Assembly: GCF_029633865.1 (NCBI RefSeq)
Contig: NC_079213.1
Coordinates: 102,262,923-102,326,922, forward strand
Direction of reading: 5' to 3'
Origin: Lampris incognitus
Taxonomy: Eukaryota; Chordata; Actinopteri; Lampriformes; Lampridae
DNA length: 64,000 bases
Shown: in pieces, positions 12,090 through 40,750 of the stretch
Layout of the letters: each line of letters starts with the position of its first letter
How positions within the stretch are numbered: position 1 is the stretch's first letter
The notes under the pieces: generated by a model
The model's database searches: none
The model's input: only the letters and a program-made list of their open reading frames with translations
Told to the model about the DNA's origin: nothing
Position numbers and translations under genes: made by a program

Positions 12090-14428
12090 TGACAGATGGT
12101 GGTGGATTTTGCGAAAAGGATGGAAATGGCTGTGGTGAATACATATTTCAAGAAGAGGGAGGAACACAGGGTGACGTACAAGAGTGGAGGAAAGTGCACA
12201 CAGGTGGACTATATCTTATGTAGAAGGGGCCATCTAAAAGGGATTGGAGACTGCAAGGTGGTGACAGGGGAGAACGTAGCTAGGCAGCATCGGATGGTGG
12301 TCTGTAGGATGACTTTAGAGACCAAGAAGAGGAAGCGAGTGAAGACACAGCCGAAGATCAAATGGTGGAAGTTGAAGAAGGAAGACTGTTGTGTGGAGTT
12401 CAGGCAGGAGTTAAGACAGGCACTGGGTGGTAGTGAAGAGTTGCCAGATGGCTGGAAAACCACTGCAGAAATAGTGAGGGAGACAGCTAGGAAGGTACTT
12501 GGTATGTCATCAGGACAGAGGAAGGAAGACAAGGAGACTTGGTGGTGGAATGAGGAAGTACAGCAAATTATACAGAGGAAAAGGTTGGCAAAGAAGAAGT
12601 GGGATAGTAAGAGAGATGAAGAAAGTATACAGGAGTACAAGGAGATGCAGCGTAAAGCAAAGAGAGAGGTGGCAAAGGAAAAGGAAAAGGCGTATGGTGA
12701 GTTGTATGACAGATTAGACACTAAGGAAGGAGAAAAGGACTTGTACCGATTGGCTAGACAGAGGGACCAAGCTGCAAAGGATGTGCAGCAAGTTAGGGCG
12801 ATCAAGGATAGAGATGGAAATGTGCTGACAAGCGAGGAGAGTGTGCTAAGAAGGTGGAAGGAATACTTTGAGGGGCTGATGAATGAAGAAAATGAGAGAG
12901 AGAGAAGGTTGGATCATGTAGGGATAGTGAATCAGGAAGTTCAGCGGATTAGCAAGGAGGAAGTGAGGGCAGCTATGAAGAGGATGAAGAGTGGAAAGGC
13001 AGTTGGTCCTGATGACATACCTGTGGAGGCATGGAGATGTTTAGGAGAGATGGCAGTGGAGTTTTTAACTAGATTGTTTAACACAATCCTGGAAAGTGAG
13101 AGGATGCCTGAGGAGTGGAGAAGAAGCATACTGGTACCGATTTTCAAGAACAAGGGCGATGTGCAGAACTGTAACAACTACAGAGGTATAAAGTTGATCA
13201 GCCACAGCATGAAGATTTGGGAAAGAGTAATAGAAGCTAGGTTAAGAGGAGAGGTGACGATCAGCGAGCAGCAGTATGGTTTCATGCCACGAAAGAGCAC
13301 CACAGATGCGATGTTTGCTTTGAGAATGTTGATTGAGAAGTATAGAGAAGGCCAGAAAGAGTTGCATTGTGTCTTTGTAGATTTAGAGAAAGCTTATGAC
13401 AGAGTGCCGAGAGAGGAGGTGTGGTATTGTATGAGGAAGTCAGGAGTTGCAGAGAAGTATGTAGGAGTGGTGCAGGATACGTATGACGGAAGTGTGACAA
13501 TGGTGAGGTGTGCGGTTGGAATGACAGATGGGTTCAAGGTGGAGGTGGGATTACATCAAGGATCGGCTCTTAGCCCTTTCTTGTTTGCAATGGTGATGGA
13601 CAGGTTGACGGACAAGATCAGGCAGGAGTCTCCATGGACGATGATGTTCGCGGATGACATTGTGATCTGTAGCGAGAGTAGGGTGCAGGTTGAGGAGAGC
13701 CTGGAGAGGTGGAGGTATGCACTGGAGAGAAGAGGAATGAAAGTCAGTAGGAGCAAGACGGAATACCTATGCACGAATGAGAGAGAGGACAGTGGAATGG
13801 TCAGGATGCAAGGAGTGGAGGTGACAAAGGCATTTGAGTTTAAATACTTGGGGTCAACTGTCCAAAGTAACGGGGAGTGCAGAAGAGAGGTGAAAAAGAG
13901 AGTGCAGGCAGGTTGGAGTGGGTGGAGAAGAGTGTCAGGAGTGATTTGCGACAGAAGGGTATCAGCAAGAGTTAAAGGGAAAGTTTACAAGATGGTTGTG
14001 AGACCAGCTATGTTATATGGTTTGGAGACAGTGGCACTGACGAAAAGACAGGAGGCGGAGCTGGAGGCGGCAGAGTTGAAGATGCTAAGATTTTCACTGG
14101 GAGTAACGAAGAAGGACAGGATTAGGAACGATTATATTAGAGGGACCGCTCAGGTTGGACGGTTTGGAGACAAAGCAAGAGAGGCAAGATTGAGATGGCT
14201 TGGACATGTGTGGAGGAGAGATGCTGAGTATATTGGGAGAAGGATGCTGAATATGGAGCTGCCAGGGAAGAGGAGAAGAGGAAGGCCAAAGAGGAGGTTT
14301 ATGGATGTAGTGAGGGAAGACATGCAGGTGGCTGGTGTGACAGAGGAAGACGCAGAAGACAGGAAGAAATGGAAAGGGATGATCCGCTGTGGCGACCCCT
14401 AACGGGAGCAGCCGAAAGTAGTAGTAGA
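12090..14428 (+). mobile_element. RTE-type LINE, 5'-truncated, long intact RT frame
   Basis: An uninterrupted 768-codon frame (12096-14402) starts inside the AP-endonuclease domain (KCTQVDYILCRR) and continues through a basic linker into reverse transcriptase. RT blocks seen are GKAVGPDDIPVEAW, NYRGIKLISHSMKIWERVIE, QYGFMPRKSTTDAMF, FVDLEKAYDRVPR, LHQGSALSPFLF, the catalytic FADD (MMFADDIVI) and YLGSTV, then a C-terminal RLRWLGHVWRR region. It ends with CGCTGTGGCGACCCCTAACG and a (GTA)n tail. A 10-bp duplication GATCATCATC flanks it (12080-12089, 14429-14438). RTE/Expander-like assignment rests on motif recall. The endonuclease N-terminus is missing, so this copy cannot be autonomous. Confidence 0.9.
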
Positions 14429-14438
14429 GATCATCATC

Positions 14439-14990
14439 ATTCTGGAGAGGGTCAACAGGAAATGTTACTCTTGTCTGAGCCATGTTTTCTAGTTAGTTGA
14501 AAATAGTCCCCTTTACTAAAACCATATTTGTAATCATTTTATCTATCAGTAATAAGTGAAATCTACCAAAAGAAAGGGCTGCGGAAAGAAAACATTGCTG
14601 AATGTAACTGAACCATTTTCACACAGAATTCCTCCCAGGGCTATAATGTATTCAAGCAGAAACTGTGAATATGCAAATGACTTTTTTTTTAAGAAATAGC
14701 TCGATTTTGAGCAGTCTACCATATACTTAAATGGAGCCAGAACCACAAAGTGGGAACCACGAGAACCAAGAATGGATATGCTCTTATTCTTCTCTCACTC
14801 TAATGCGTGATTGTTTTTGGGGTTTTTATTCTTGTCTCTTCTCCCGTGTATGTGAATGGTGGGATGTGAGTCTCCCCTATGTGTAGTCTGTCCTCCTGCC
14901 AGGTCTACATGGTGATGGTGATCACGTGGCTCAGGTCCTAGGATGTTCCGGTGGCATCTGGACACTGCTTGGCATCCTCCTCGTCATATT
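14439..14990. other. Gene-free stretch
   Basis: No gene or repeat that I can recognise. Confidence 0.4.
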
Positions 14991-14993
14991 CTT

Positions 14994-15119
14994 CATCCAT
15001 TATCCGAACTGTTTATCCTGCTCAGGGTCATGGGGATGCTGCAGCCTATCCCAGCAGTCATTGGGCGGCAGGCAGGGTGACACCCTGGACAGGCCGCCAG
15101 GCCATCACAAGGCCGACAC

Positions 15120-15179
<60 letters not shown>

Positions 15180-15245
15180 TCACACATAGGGACGATTTAG
15201 TATGGCCGATTCACCTGACCTACATGTCTTTGGACTGCGGGAGGG
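14994..15245 (-). mobile_element. SINE-A copy, 5'-truncated, with (CA)n
   Basis: TCATCCATTATCC tail at the left, L2-like body and an AC tract at 15117-15178. It ends at TTTGGACTGCGGGAGG, lacking the tRNA-like head. Confidence 0.8.
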
Positions 15246-16514
15246 TATCATCATCATCACTGTTGTTAATATTAACAACACTACAACACAACAATCTTCA
15301 GATATATATACACAAGGATTGACTTATACAAATGAAAAAGAGATGATAAAGTGCAATGGTGCAGAGAATATATCAGAGATGCTGAAATAGATGTTAGCGG
15401 GTTACTTACATACACGCATGAGGTAGCTGGGCATGACAGAGCATACCAGTGTACGTACAATGTACAGTACAGTATACACAAAATATATTCTCTGCACCAT
15501 ATTCTTCATATATTCTATAATTCCATTATAAATCTGTTATCCTCTTTCAATGTTGTATTGTGTAAATTGTGTTAACACAACAGCCATTGCACGTTGTCCG
15601 TCTTGGGAGAGAGATCCCTCCCTCCTCTGTTGCTCTCCCTGAAGTTTCTTCCCAGTTTTTCTCGCTGTTAAAGGTTTTTTTTTACGGAGTTGTTTTTTAT
15701 CCAATGTGAAGGTCAAACGACAGGATGTTGTGTTGCTGTAAAGTCCCCCGAGGCAAATTTGTGATAATGGGCTACACAAATAAAATTGACTTGACTTGTG
15801 ACATCAGCTGCAAGGCATGGACAATGAATGGATTGTCCATTGCAGATGAATAGCTCTGCCCATGGACCCCGTTTTCATTATCCTGTTTTATCTTAAACTG
15901 CAGTCTATTTCTGAGAAAAAAAAACAAGTCTTGCTACTGCTAAAAATGATATTACATCTGTCAATTGGCCTTTACCCTTTTTACTCTTTTTTTTTTACAA
16001 GTTCAAGAGAAACCATGATGATTTCCTAGAAACTGTGTCGCTGGCCGTTGTGCTAGATGAGAACTTAACCTGCCCCATAGGTTCACCAACAGGGCCAATA
16101 ACGAATTAACATGCTGTAAGGCAATTATCACACCTCTAATAAGATGTGTTCTTTGTTATAAATTGCAACATTTTCCCTCTCTGTCATGCCTGGCGTTTTT
16201 TATTTATTTATTTATTCTAAACTAAACTCAAAGTGTACCCTTATTGTTGATGTTAATAAATTTGATGTGAGTTCGATTTTTATTTTGTTTTTTCATTGAC
16301 CTGAGGAGTTTTGTGTAAAGATTGTAGTTTTGACAGAGTTAAATGCAGACTAACATTTGAATTAATTAAAATTTAGATGTCCTGGTACTATCTTTTTCTA
16401 CTATAATCTCTGGATAAATATTTGGAAAGCCTCTTTGATTAGCCCAATTTTTACAATTACGGTAATACAGCTACTATAAAGCCATGGAAAAGAATCAGTC
16501 AGTCAACCAATTAC

Positions 16515-16604
<90 letters not shown>

Positions 16605-17399
16605 CGTCTATCTGTCTGTCTGTTATAACTCATGACTGTTGGAGGACCTTATCAAGTATACACAAAAATTACACATAAAAAATACAAATTTTAATTATGA
16701 TAATTGAATGAAATTGGAAGATAAATTGCAGTTGTTCTCACCTGACTTTTAGGTTGTGATTCTATTTGTGCAAATAAAATATACTTCGTGTATAACTTTC
16801 CATCTCTGAAACTCCAATTTTTGTTATGAAAATAGTGAGATAAACTACTAACAGTTGTTATCTCAACAAATTAGGACAATAATAGGGCAAATACTAGATG
16901 GTGTTCTTGGACATTCTTGTGCAGAATAGCTTTTTTGTTGTTGTTGTTGTTGTTGTTGTTGCTTGTTTTGTTTCAGCAAAAGGGCGGCTCTCAAATGGAA
17001 AATCGACCCAAAGATGACCAGCAATCTATCTTTGAAAGATAAGCGAAATAAAAATGTTTTATCCTTTAGCTGATATCGCGGCCCCCATCTAGTCATCACC
17101 ATTCTGAAAACCAGAGAGGGAAAGTTTGAGCCACAACCCACTTTTCCCTCCAAGTGTCTCCAAATGGAGAACAAGAGACCAGAGTTTCAGAATAATAACC
17201 TAAATATTTAGCAAAATATTTCAAACACAAATGTTACCATTCGAAAATTAGTTAATCCTATATTTGCTGCATTTCTAAATGAGATATCACACAAAAAATG
17301 TCTAACATTTTGCGCCCCATACTTACATGTATGAATATCTATGTATTTTAATTTCTGATTGACAGCTTCTTTAATTAAGTTTATCTTCCTCTATTTATC
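15246..17399. other. Gene-free stretch with LINE tail and microsatellites
   Basis: 15585-15800 matches the 3' end of a common fish LINE (TCTTCCCAGTTTTTCTCGCT, then CAAATAAAATTGACTTGACT). 16515-16605 is a (CTAT)n microsatellite of about 22 units and 16937-16960 a (GTT)n tract. No coding sequence was recognised. Confidence 0.55.
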
Positions 17400-17855
17400 G
17401 TCATTGCTCACTCTATTTGAATTTGGTATTTTCTTTGATATGACATTCCTTTTTGAACGTTAAAAGAGGTAGAGAAAGCAAATCCCGGGTGCGTATGGCT
17501 TACTTCCGGCATGTGCGTCACTTCCCGTGTGTGCATAATTGTTTTTCTCCCTGGTATGGGTGAGACGACAGACAAGCGGAGACGGGCGGAGAGCCTGCTG
17601 CGCTTTGTTTGAACTCCGACCGAACCGGATATTAACAGCATATTAACCGGATATCCGAACATCCACCGAACGCGCCGACGTTCTGCTCGGCACGAGGCGA
17701 CGCTGACGTTGTTGTTAGCCGGCCAAGCTAGCGCCAGCGGAAAATTTGTTAGCGTCAGCTAGCTTACGTCGGCTAACGAAGAGCCCCGCTAGTTAACCCC
17801 GTCACCGTCATCGCTTTTAGCCGGCTGTGCGTGTCTGTCGTCCTGTCTTCCTACG
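17400..17855 (+). promoter_or_regulatory. Presumed CpG-rich promoter and 5'UTR of prkacb
   Basis: The 300 bp before the start codon are clearly richer in CG dinucleotides than the AT-rich surroundings, and no TATA box is obvious. An ETS-like ACTTCCGG is at about 17502-17509 and a CRE half-site-like TGCGTCA at about 17514-17520. The transcription start site cannot be placed from sequence alone. Confidence 0.5.
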
Positions 17856-34368
<16,513 letters not shown>

Positions 34369-34816
34369 TGAGTGGGCCAGGTTCTTGTCAGGGCTCACAC
34401 GTGGGGATATTTTTTGCACTCTTTTGAAGGGTGAAGGTGGAGCTGAGACCATCATGTGTTCAAAACAATTGCCTAGTTCCTTCATTCCACAAGGCTGAAT
34501 GAGGTCCTTCCTGCCATGATCCCTCTCGCGTGCAGTTAGCACTAACTAATACACAGGCGCATCATGCAGACACTCCTCGTGCTGCAACACAAGAAGTACT
34601 AGACCATGTTCTTTTCTTTTCCCTTTCTCTTTTTTCCCCCCTCCATTTTCTCTTTTCTTTATCTTTGCTGCTTTCTAGAATTTTGTCCTTTCTCCACTTA
34701 TTTCAATTCAAGCGATCATTTGCGAAGTGAGACAAAAACCAATTATATGCCCGTTTCACAGTGGCACAAAGAGTGATTGATTGTATTAGCTGGTATTGCA
34801 CATTTTGTGATTTCAG

Positions 34817-34860
34817 TTCTGGGGAAATAGAAGAGGAGGTTTTGGTCCCTGATCCTGCCA
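34817..34860 (+). other. prkacb: Candidate alternative C-terminal exon of prkacb
   Basis: A 44-nt segment preceded by GTGATTTCAG and followed by a GTGAGT donor. The normal stop in exon 10 overlaps another GTGAGT (TTC TA|GTGAGT, donor at 34368). Splicing TA to this segment replaces the stop with Tyr and reads FYSGEIEEEVLVPDPA. If the second donor is not used, the frame runs on SESCLLHA to a TGA at 34884-34886. Both donors have a weak -1 base (A). No known PKA isoform that I can name supports it. Confidence 0.25.
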
Positions 34861-36690
34861 GTGAGTCTTGTCTGTTACATGCCTGAGTGTGTTTTTAGGG
34901 TTCGATTCAACTTTACTGGCCCGGTCTATAATCCTAAACATTTTGCTGTCCTTAAGAAGTAGAACCTTGTCTTTGTGCATATAGAAATATACATATATCA
35001 GACATGAGATTTTAAAACACCTTGTGTTTTTAAAGCATGACCAAAACTTTAACAACTGATAGGCAGTCAGTTGAGGTTAATACTGAACCTTTAATTTCAG
35101 TGTTTTTCACACCTGGGCATTCAGTACTTGAACAGAGGGGTTCGCATATAAAGGCGAGCCTAACTATGACACAGAACTATGTCCATGCTGTATTAGTTTA
35201 TCACTTGTAGCATTTCTCCCTATCTGCTGAATAGGGCATTTTCTTTTACCTCAGATTAGGTATGGCATTCAAATGAATAAAGGACAACGTATATTTTTCA
35301 GGTACAATAACAAGTTTCATTAGTCGGAAAGGAAATTCATGGGTTTAAACTTAAGTAGTTGCATAAAAAGGGTCATCTTTCGTTGGCACATCCAGAAAAT
35401 ATGAAGAGCGTCGACAAGACTTTTTTAACACATTGTTAAAAGTTGAATGGTCAGTTTTTTGGTACGCAGTTGTGGCTGTGAAGCAATGTTGGTAACAAGG
35501 ACAGGTTTTGTCCAATTTGGGTCATTTCTCACTTTTAAATGCTAAAGGTTCTTTAGCAAAAAGCACTCGAAAGGCGTCGTCTGTCTGTCACATTTGTTTC
35601 ATTTCAGTTTTGAGTCTTGCATCTTTGTCTGTGTTACATTTTTACTGTCATGAAAAGCTAGTGTTGCCTTGAAAACGTATTTGGCTCCTATTGCATTTTT
35701 TCTATAAGAAAGCCTTGGATTCAAATGTATTGTAACGTAGATCTTTATTTGGTCCCCATCCAAAACAAAGGAGGAGAAAGAAAATCAGAAACAATAATAA
35801 TCACGACAGAATTTTTTTTTTTTTTTTTTGGGTAAGATTTGCATTTTGTAGCTCACGGCTTGGTTGACCCAGTCAAATAGTGTGATGACAGCCCATGTTG
35901 TCTTTGGATAAATCTCTACCCACATTACACACTGATGGAGCAATATTTGCTCTTTTTTGTCTCACATAATTGCTCCGGCTGTGTTAGGTCAGTTAGGAAA
36001 TATTATTGAGCCGAGAGTTTGCAGTAGTGCCTCATGTTTCTCAGAGTAAATAAGGTCAGAAGTCAAAGTCGGACTCATCTGAGGCCACTTCTGTGGTGCT
36101 TAGGAAGTGCACTGAGGGTCGATGCCCCCATCAAAAACACCACCTTTCCCCCATGTTTAAATTCCCCCTTTAGTCTGTTTTGGAAAAGAAGCACAAGTTT
36201 TTATCCTGGATTACTCCTAATTGTGCACTATTGGTTAACCAACCAGTTCTGATTCAAATTGACTTGACTGCTAAAAAATCAGTTCCTGACTCTGAGACCA
36301 TCTCCATGGGGTTGCAGGTTGGTTTGGTGACCAAGGAGATTGTTGTAAAGCTAGTCAGTTGGTCGAGCTCCACAAAGAACATTATGTTTCTTCTTTTAAT
36401 AGTCAAGACACCAAAGCTGTCATTGTTCCAGCTGTTTTGATACTTTTTGGGGGAAACGAGTCTTTCCGCATGACCTGTGACCTTTCAACAGGAAGCTCAG
36501 AGTGCAGGTCAGTTGCAGAGCAGCACCTCCCAGAGCCGGAAGGGCCTCAGTGACTCGGTCAAAGATGGGGATTTTTGTACAGGAAGTGTATGGGTGATGG
36601 AACCTCCTAGATAAGCTTTTTATTTTGCACATTGTTGAAAGCAATGATGCAATGTTGATTTTGTTAACCATTATTTCACATGGTGCTCAA

Positions 36691-37173
36691 CAGTGTTGTA
36701 GTACTCGAGTCCAGGACTCTGACTCGAGTCCTGATTTTCGTGACTCAACTTGGACTTGAGCACTGGTGACTCGGACTTGGACTTGGACTCGAGCATTGAC
36801 TGCACTCGGACTCGGAAGTTGGAGATGAGGACTCGGACTTGTTAATTGATAAAGACTTTTTTAGTTTTTTTGTAATAGGCCCTAATAATTTGGCATAAGA
36901 TATTGATAGCTATAGTAATACCGTAACATTATTCAATGTTATGGTATTAATATAGCTATCAATCTCTTGTATGTCAGCTTTTTTACGGTGCCAGAGTGGA
37001 GCACTGGAGCCAATCTTGGAAGTCGACTCAGACTCAACCTTGATGACTCGGACTCAGGTAATGGGGACTTGACATTGACTCAACTCGGACTCTTCTTTGA
37101 GGACTCGGACTCGAACACTAGGGACTCGAGACTCGACTCAGACTGGAGGTTTAGTGACTCGACTACAACACTG
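36691..37173. mobile_element. hAT MITE made of CTCGGACT-type repeats
   Basis: Ends CAGTGTTGTAGTACTCGAGT and, inverted, CAGTGTTGTAGTCGAGTCAC. Flanked by the 8-bp duplication GTGCT(C/T)AA (36683-36690, 37174-37181). The interior is mostly repeats of GACTCGGACTTG/GACTCGAG. A near-perfect palindrome sits at 36902-36966 (ATTGATAGCTATAGTAATAC paired with its inverse). Confidence 0.85.
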
Positions 37174-38621
37174 GTGCTTAAGGCTTTGTGGATGCCTAGA
37201 TTGAATTCTCAAATCTTCATAGTTCAAAACGAAATTTTCAATCAGATTCTAGTTCCTAATTAAAACTTCACAATCTGAGGCAAGCAAATGTGACAAAACT
37301 GTGGAGCTCAATACTTTTTTAAGGCACTGTATGTTGATATTGGCTCTGCCTGAATATGGCGTTGTAATTTCACACGTCTTTTGTTGTCGTCTTCCTCAGA
37401 GTAGGCACATGATGTGGCATTTCATTTAATTCTTATTTTAAAAGGCACAACTGTTTTATCATGCCTTTTTTATTTATACTTAGAGGTGTCTAATAAGTTT
37501 TATCTTCTAAATGTTTAATGTTGCATAGTTCTCTATGTATGAAGGATCCAGATGTTTTATTTACAGAAGTGTTTAACAAAGAAAAATATTGGATTATTTA
37601 TTTGTACAACTTTCGTTTCCCCAGTACCCCATATAGAAAAACACGTCTGTTTTTGCCGCAGCTAATAGACATTGATACTCTCATGCCTATTTAAAGTCAG
37701 TCAGCTTTTCTTTTCCACTTCTGAAATGAAGGTCATGCTTAAACGGGGATTTAAAATCAATTTCAGAGTTTGGTAAGAGAAATAAATGTAATAGGTAATG
37801 GCTGAGCCTTCAGGGAAACCCAAGGTAATTTTCATTTGGAAAAATGTATGAAAAGTTTATCCCCTGGGAATTTAGCATGTTTAAATCCAAAATGCCCTAA
37901 ATGTGTAAATCTTTCCAGAAATGTGCAGTAAATCCACAATGACTATGATGTGTCATTATCCCCCAATATGTGTGTAATGTTTCTTAAAGTTATTTGATGT
38001 GAAATGATGGCACTTTTTTCCTGAGCCACCTGACACTCCTTACAAAACAATATCAGTTTAATTTATAACTTCTTTATAGTCACACATGCCGATATGGCCG
38101 TAATATGGAATATCTACATATTTAGTTTGTTGGATATTTTGCACAATGTCATTTAGAAGGCTGACACTTTTCCCCACCCATATTTAATTGTATTTGCAAG
38201 GGAAGTATAACATACTTTGCTGTAGCAGGTTTTATGTAACAAAAGATATATGTCACTGTAATAAATTAAACTCTTTGTATTAAAAATGAGGATTGTTTCT
38301 GTTTAATCCAAATTGAAGAAAGATTTTTTTGTGAAACAAATGTTGCAGAGTCTGTGATAAATGTGAAATCTTGCTCACACATATTTCGATATTTTACCAG
38401 AAGAAAATTCTCAGTTCTTTGTTGGGGTGAAATATTTTATTCGGTCATCACCATCTGAAATGGGTGCCTTTTTTTAGGTTAATTACAAGCTTTTCCATAT
38501 ACAATTAGTTGATTAGTGTATGAGAAGTATGGTGTATTAGTATGATAGTTTAAAGGTATGTTCATATTAGTATGTTACTACAATTTAGTAGTGTACTTAG
38601 TTTATTGTAACTGGTTATTTT

Positions 38622-38702
38622 CTTGCCCGGTGCGGGATTCGATACGGGGTGTATTGCACCACAAGGCGATATCACTAACTGCTCGGCTAACGGGACCCGT
38701 TA
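38622..38702 (-). mobile_element. tRNA-like head of a third SINE family
   Basis: On the minus strand: GTTAGCCGAGCAGTTAGTGA (box A-like), then GTATCGAATCCCG (box B-like) ending GCACCGGGCAAG. It has tRNA-like promoter boxes, but I cannot fold a convincing cloverleaf and there is no tRNA neighbour. It is therefore called a SINE head or tRNA-derived remnant, not a tRNA gene. Confidence 0.5.
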
Positions 38703-38929
38703 GCTAGGGGCTAACGTGTCTTATTAGTAGTTTACATTATGTATAATAAAAGTACAATTCATTAGTATAAGAGATCTGTTCAAATTAGCGTATTTATCGG
38801 CTTCAAACTGGCATATGAAACAACACATGAATGCTCATTGGAAAATTAAAGTGAACCTCTTCTATTATGCTAATGGGTCCTAAAACTTCAACTCCCATGA
38901 ACCGTTGCTGTCTTGTGGCAAAAGGAAGC

Positions 38930-39092
38930 TGAAACCGATGAGCAGAAAGCTGAGACGGTTGTACTCATTTTATTGTGGGGAAATATTTATTTTGCCGTTT
39001 GTAAAATATTTGTTATTAGAGGACTGCTAGCTCTAACAGTCGAAAGCTGAGGAAAGCTGAACCCCGGTCTAGCTGGATTCATCTGAAGGCAG
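38930..39092 (+). other. samd13: Possible 5' noncoding exon of samd13
   Basis: Sequence ending CTGAAGGCAG|GTAAGG, a full consensus donor, about 1.65 kb before the samd13 start codon. A second possible noncoding exon is about 40025-40140, from a TTGCTTCAG acceptor to a GTAAGA donor. It contains a short upstream frame starting MVPVEPSTH. Both are inference from splice signals only. Confidence 0.3.
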
Positions 39093-39692
39093 GTAAGGTT
39101 AGCGTTGGCTAAGCAGACTGTTTTATACCATGTTGGCTCTATTGGAAATTCCAAGTAACGTTAGCATCTAGCTTCCTGACGTTAGCTAACGTCTATTCTG
39201 TGTTAACGTCATGTTTTACCTTTGCTGCCTTTTCTTGCGTCATGTTTACGATGGACAATACAATCTTCCGTCGGACCGTTTTTCAGAGACGTGAAAACTG
39301 ATGCAGCTGTCAAATCCCCCGTCTATAAAATCTGACGCTTTGATTAAATCTGATCTCACTTTAATTTGTTTCATATTTTACTCCACTGTGATTAGAATGG
39401 CACGAATCTGTTCATTTGCTGGAAAACGTTCTCATTTGCTGTCTTTTGGTGTGACGTACTGGGCTGACATCCGCTTACTTGGGAGGAAACATTGACTTTT
39501 GCATCACTTGAAAAGTCACGTCAGTGTTGTTTGTGTCGTCCGATATCCACACGTTTGTCTGAGTGGAGGTGAATGAGTTCGTTCTGGACACGACGTTTAC
39601 AGCCAGTCCATACCAGCTGATTCACCTTTCTGGGATTTTCTTACTTGGATTGTTGAGCATGCATAAAAAAACATCCACTTTTACATTTAATA

Positions 39693-40045
39693 TTTCGTAA
39701 TATTCAATAATGGTACTAATCACTGTTAATTTAAGATGAAGCATTCACTGTAATATTTTACATATGGTTTAACGTTTGGTTTAATGTGCCATAATGGTGC
39801 TCATCTCTGTTTACCTCAGAGGAAACTTTAACTTTTGATATTTCGTGTAATGTGATATAATGGTAATAATCACTTTGTTCTGTGAAGAGACATTCACATT
39901 TTATATTTCATTTGATGTGACATAATGGTACTATAGCCTCGATAACTTCCGTAGAAACATGAACTTTCACTTTTTTCTTCTTCTTCAAATGTGATATAAT
40001 GCTAATACTCTCTGTTGCTTCAGAGGAAACGCTCACTGAATGCCA
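39693..40045 (+). repeat. Degenerate tandem repeat upstream of samd13
   Basis: Five or so units of roughly 65-85 bp share ATAATGGTA(C/A)TAATC, a pyrimidine stretch, TCAGAGGAAAC-like sequence and CACTTTTATATTTC. Units begin near 39710, 39793, 39858, 39921 and 39997. Confidence 0.6.
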
Positions 40046-40750
40046 GACTTGAAGAGACAAGATGGTCCCGGTGGAGCCGTCAACCCACTAAGTTCACCGC
40101 CAGAAGACGTCTGATGAAAATTTCTCCTAACAGTACACGTTGTAAGAAAACCTCTTCTAGCAAATTTGGAAACTTACGCTAACCTTTATTGTTTGAGCCA
40201 GCGCACAGTTAATTTTATATTTTCACTTGGATTCTCAACCAGTTAAAGGTCCCATGAAATGAAAAATATATTTTCATTCTTGTTACCTTCTATCTTGAGT
40301 AATGTTTTTATCTTCTTGTGTCTTGACCAACGTTTTTCTTATTGTTTTATTAATACAGCCTTATCATCACATTAACAAACTAATTGTGCCTTGTGTTGCA
40401 ATTCTTTCAAAATCGGTTCTTTCAAGTAGAATGCAGTTGTTGATGTGCTACTATACTGTTTTGATGTAGATATAGGGAAGATTTCTATTGCATGAGGAAT
40501 TTCCTTCCTGTGTGTTGAAGGTTTAGCCACATGGACCCGACATCTAATAGAAGGCACTAATATCCCAGTACATGCTTCTATAAGAAGAAAATGATTTATG
40601 TCACCAACTGACTTTAGTGTCAAGAAAAAGCTTCAGAGAACATTGTCTGTCCATGTTTACATTTTGAACCGGTTTGTACACTTGCAGATTTTAATTTGAT
40701 GGCTGTCTGGGGTGATTTATGTTTTTATTTTTATTCTTTTATCAGCCGGC

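Larger units (their letters stand above)
34369..38285 (+). other. prkacb: Presumed long 3'UTR of prkacb
   Basis: After the TAG there is 3.9 kb of AT-rich sequence without another gene, up to AATAAA at 38260-38265. That is the most likely main poly(A) signal before samd13. Long 3'UTRs are known for PRKACB, but here the extent is inference. A hAT MITE sits inside it at 36691-37173. Confidence 0.45.

Noticed and set aside
12209-12805. 198-residue hydrophobic minus-strand proteins (also 63008-63604 plus)
   Set aside because: Antisense shadows of the two RTE LINE copies; they appear in both copies only because the copies are nearly identical.
12096-14402. A 768-residue host gene
   Set aside because: Endonuclease remnant, RT blocks with FADD, 3' tail, flanking duplication and a second copy at 61-64 kb identify a LINE.
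16484-16678. Ser-Ile-Tyr-Leu repeat proteins (also 58775-59240)
   Set aside because: Translations of CTAT/GATA microsatellites, with no start context or homology.
34620-34735. Alternative prkacb exon after the strong pyrimidine tract ending TTTCTAG near 34679
   Set aside because: Joining it to the candidate exon-10 donor gives an immediate stop, and no sensible frame or donor follows.
38622-38702. Functional tRNA gene
   Set aside because: It has A- and B-box-like words but no convincing cloverleaf; more likely a SINE head. The same applies to the heads of SINE-A and SINE-B.
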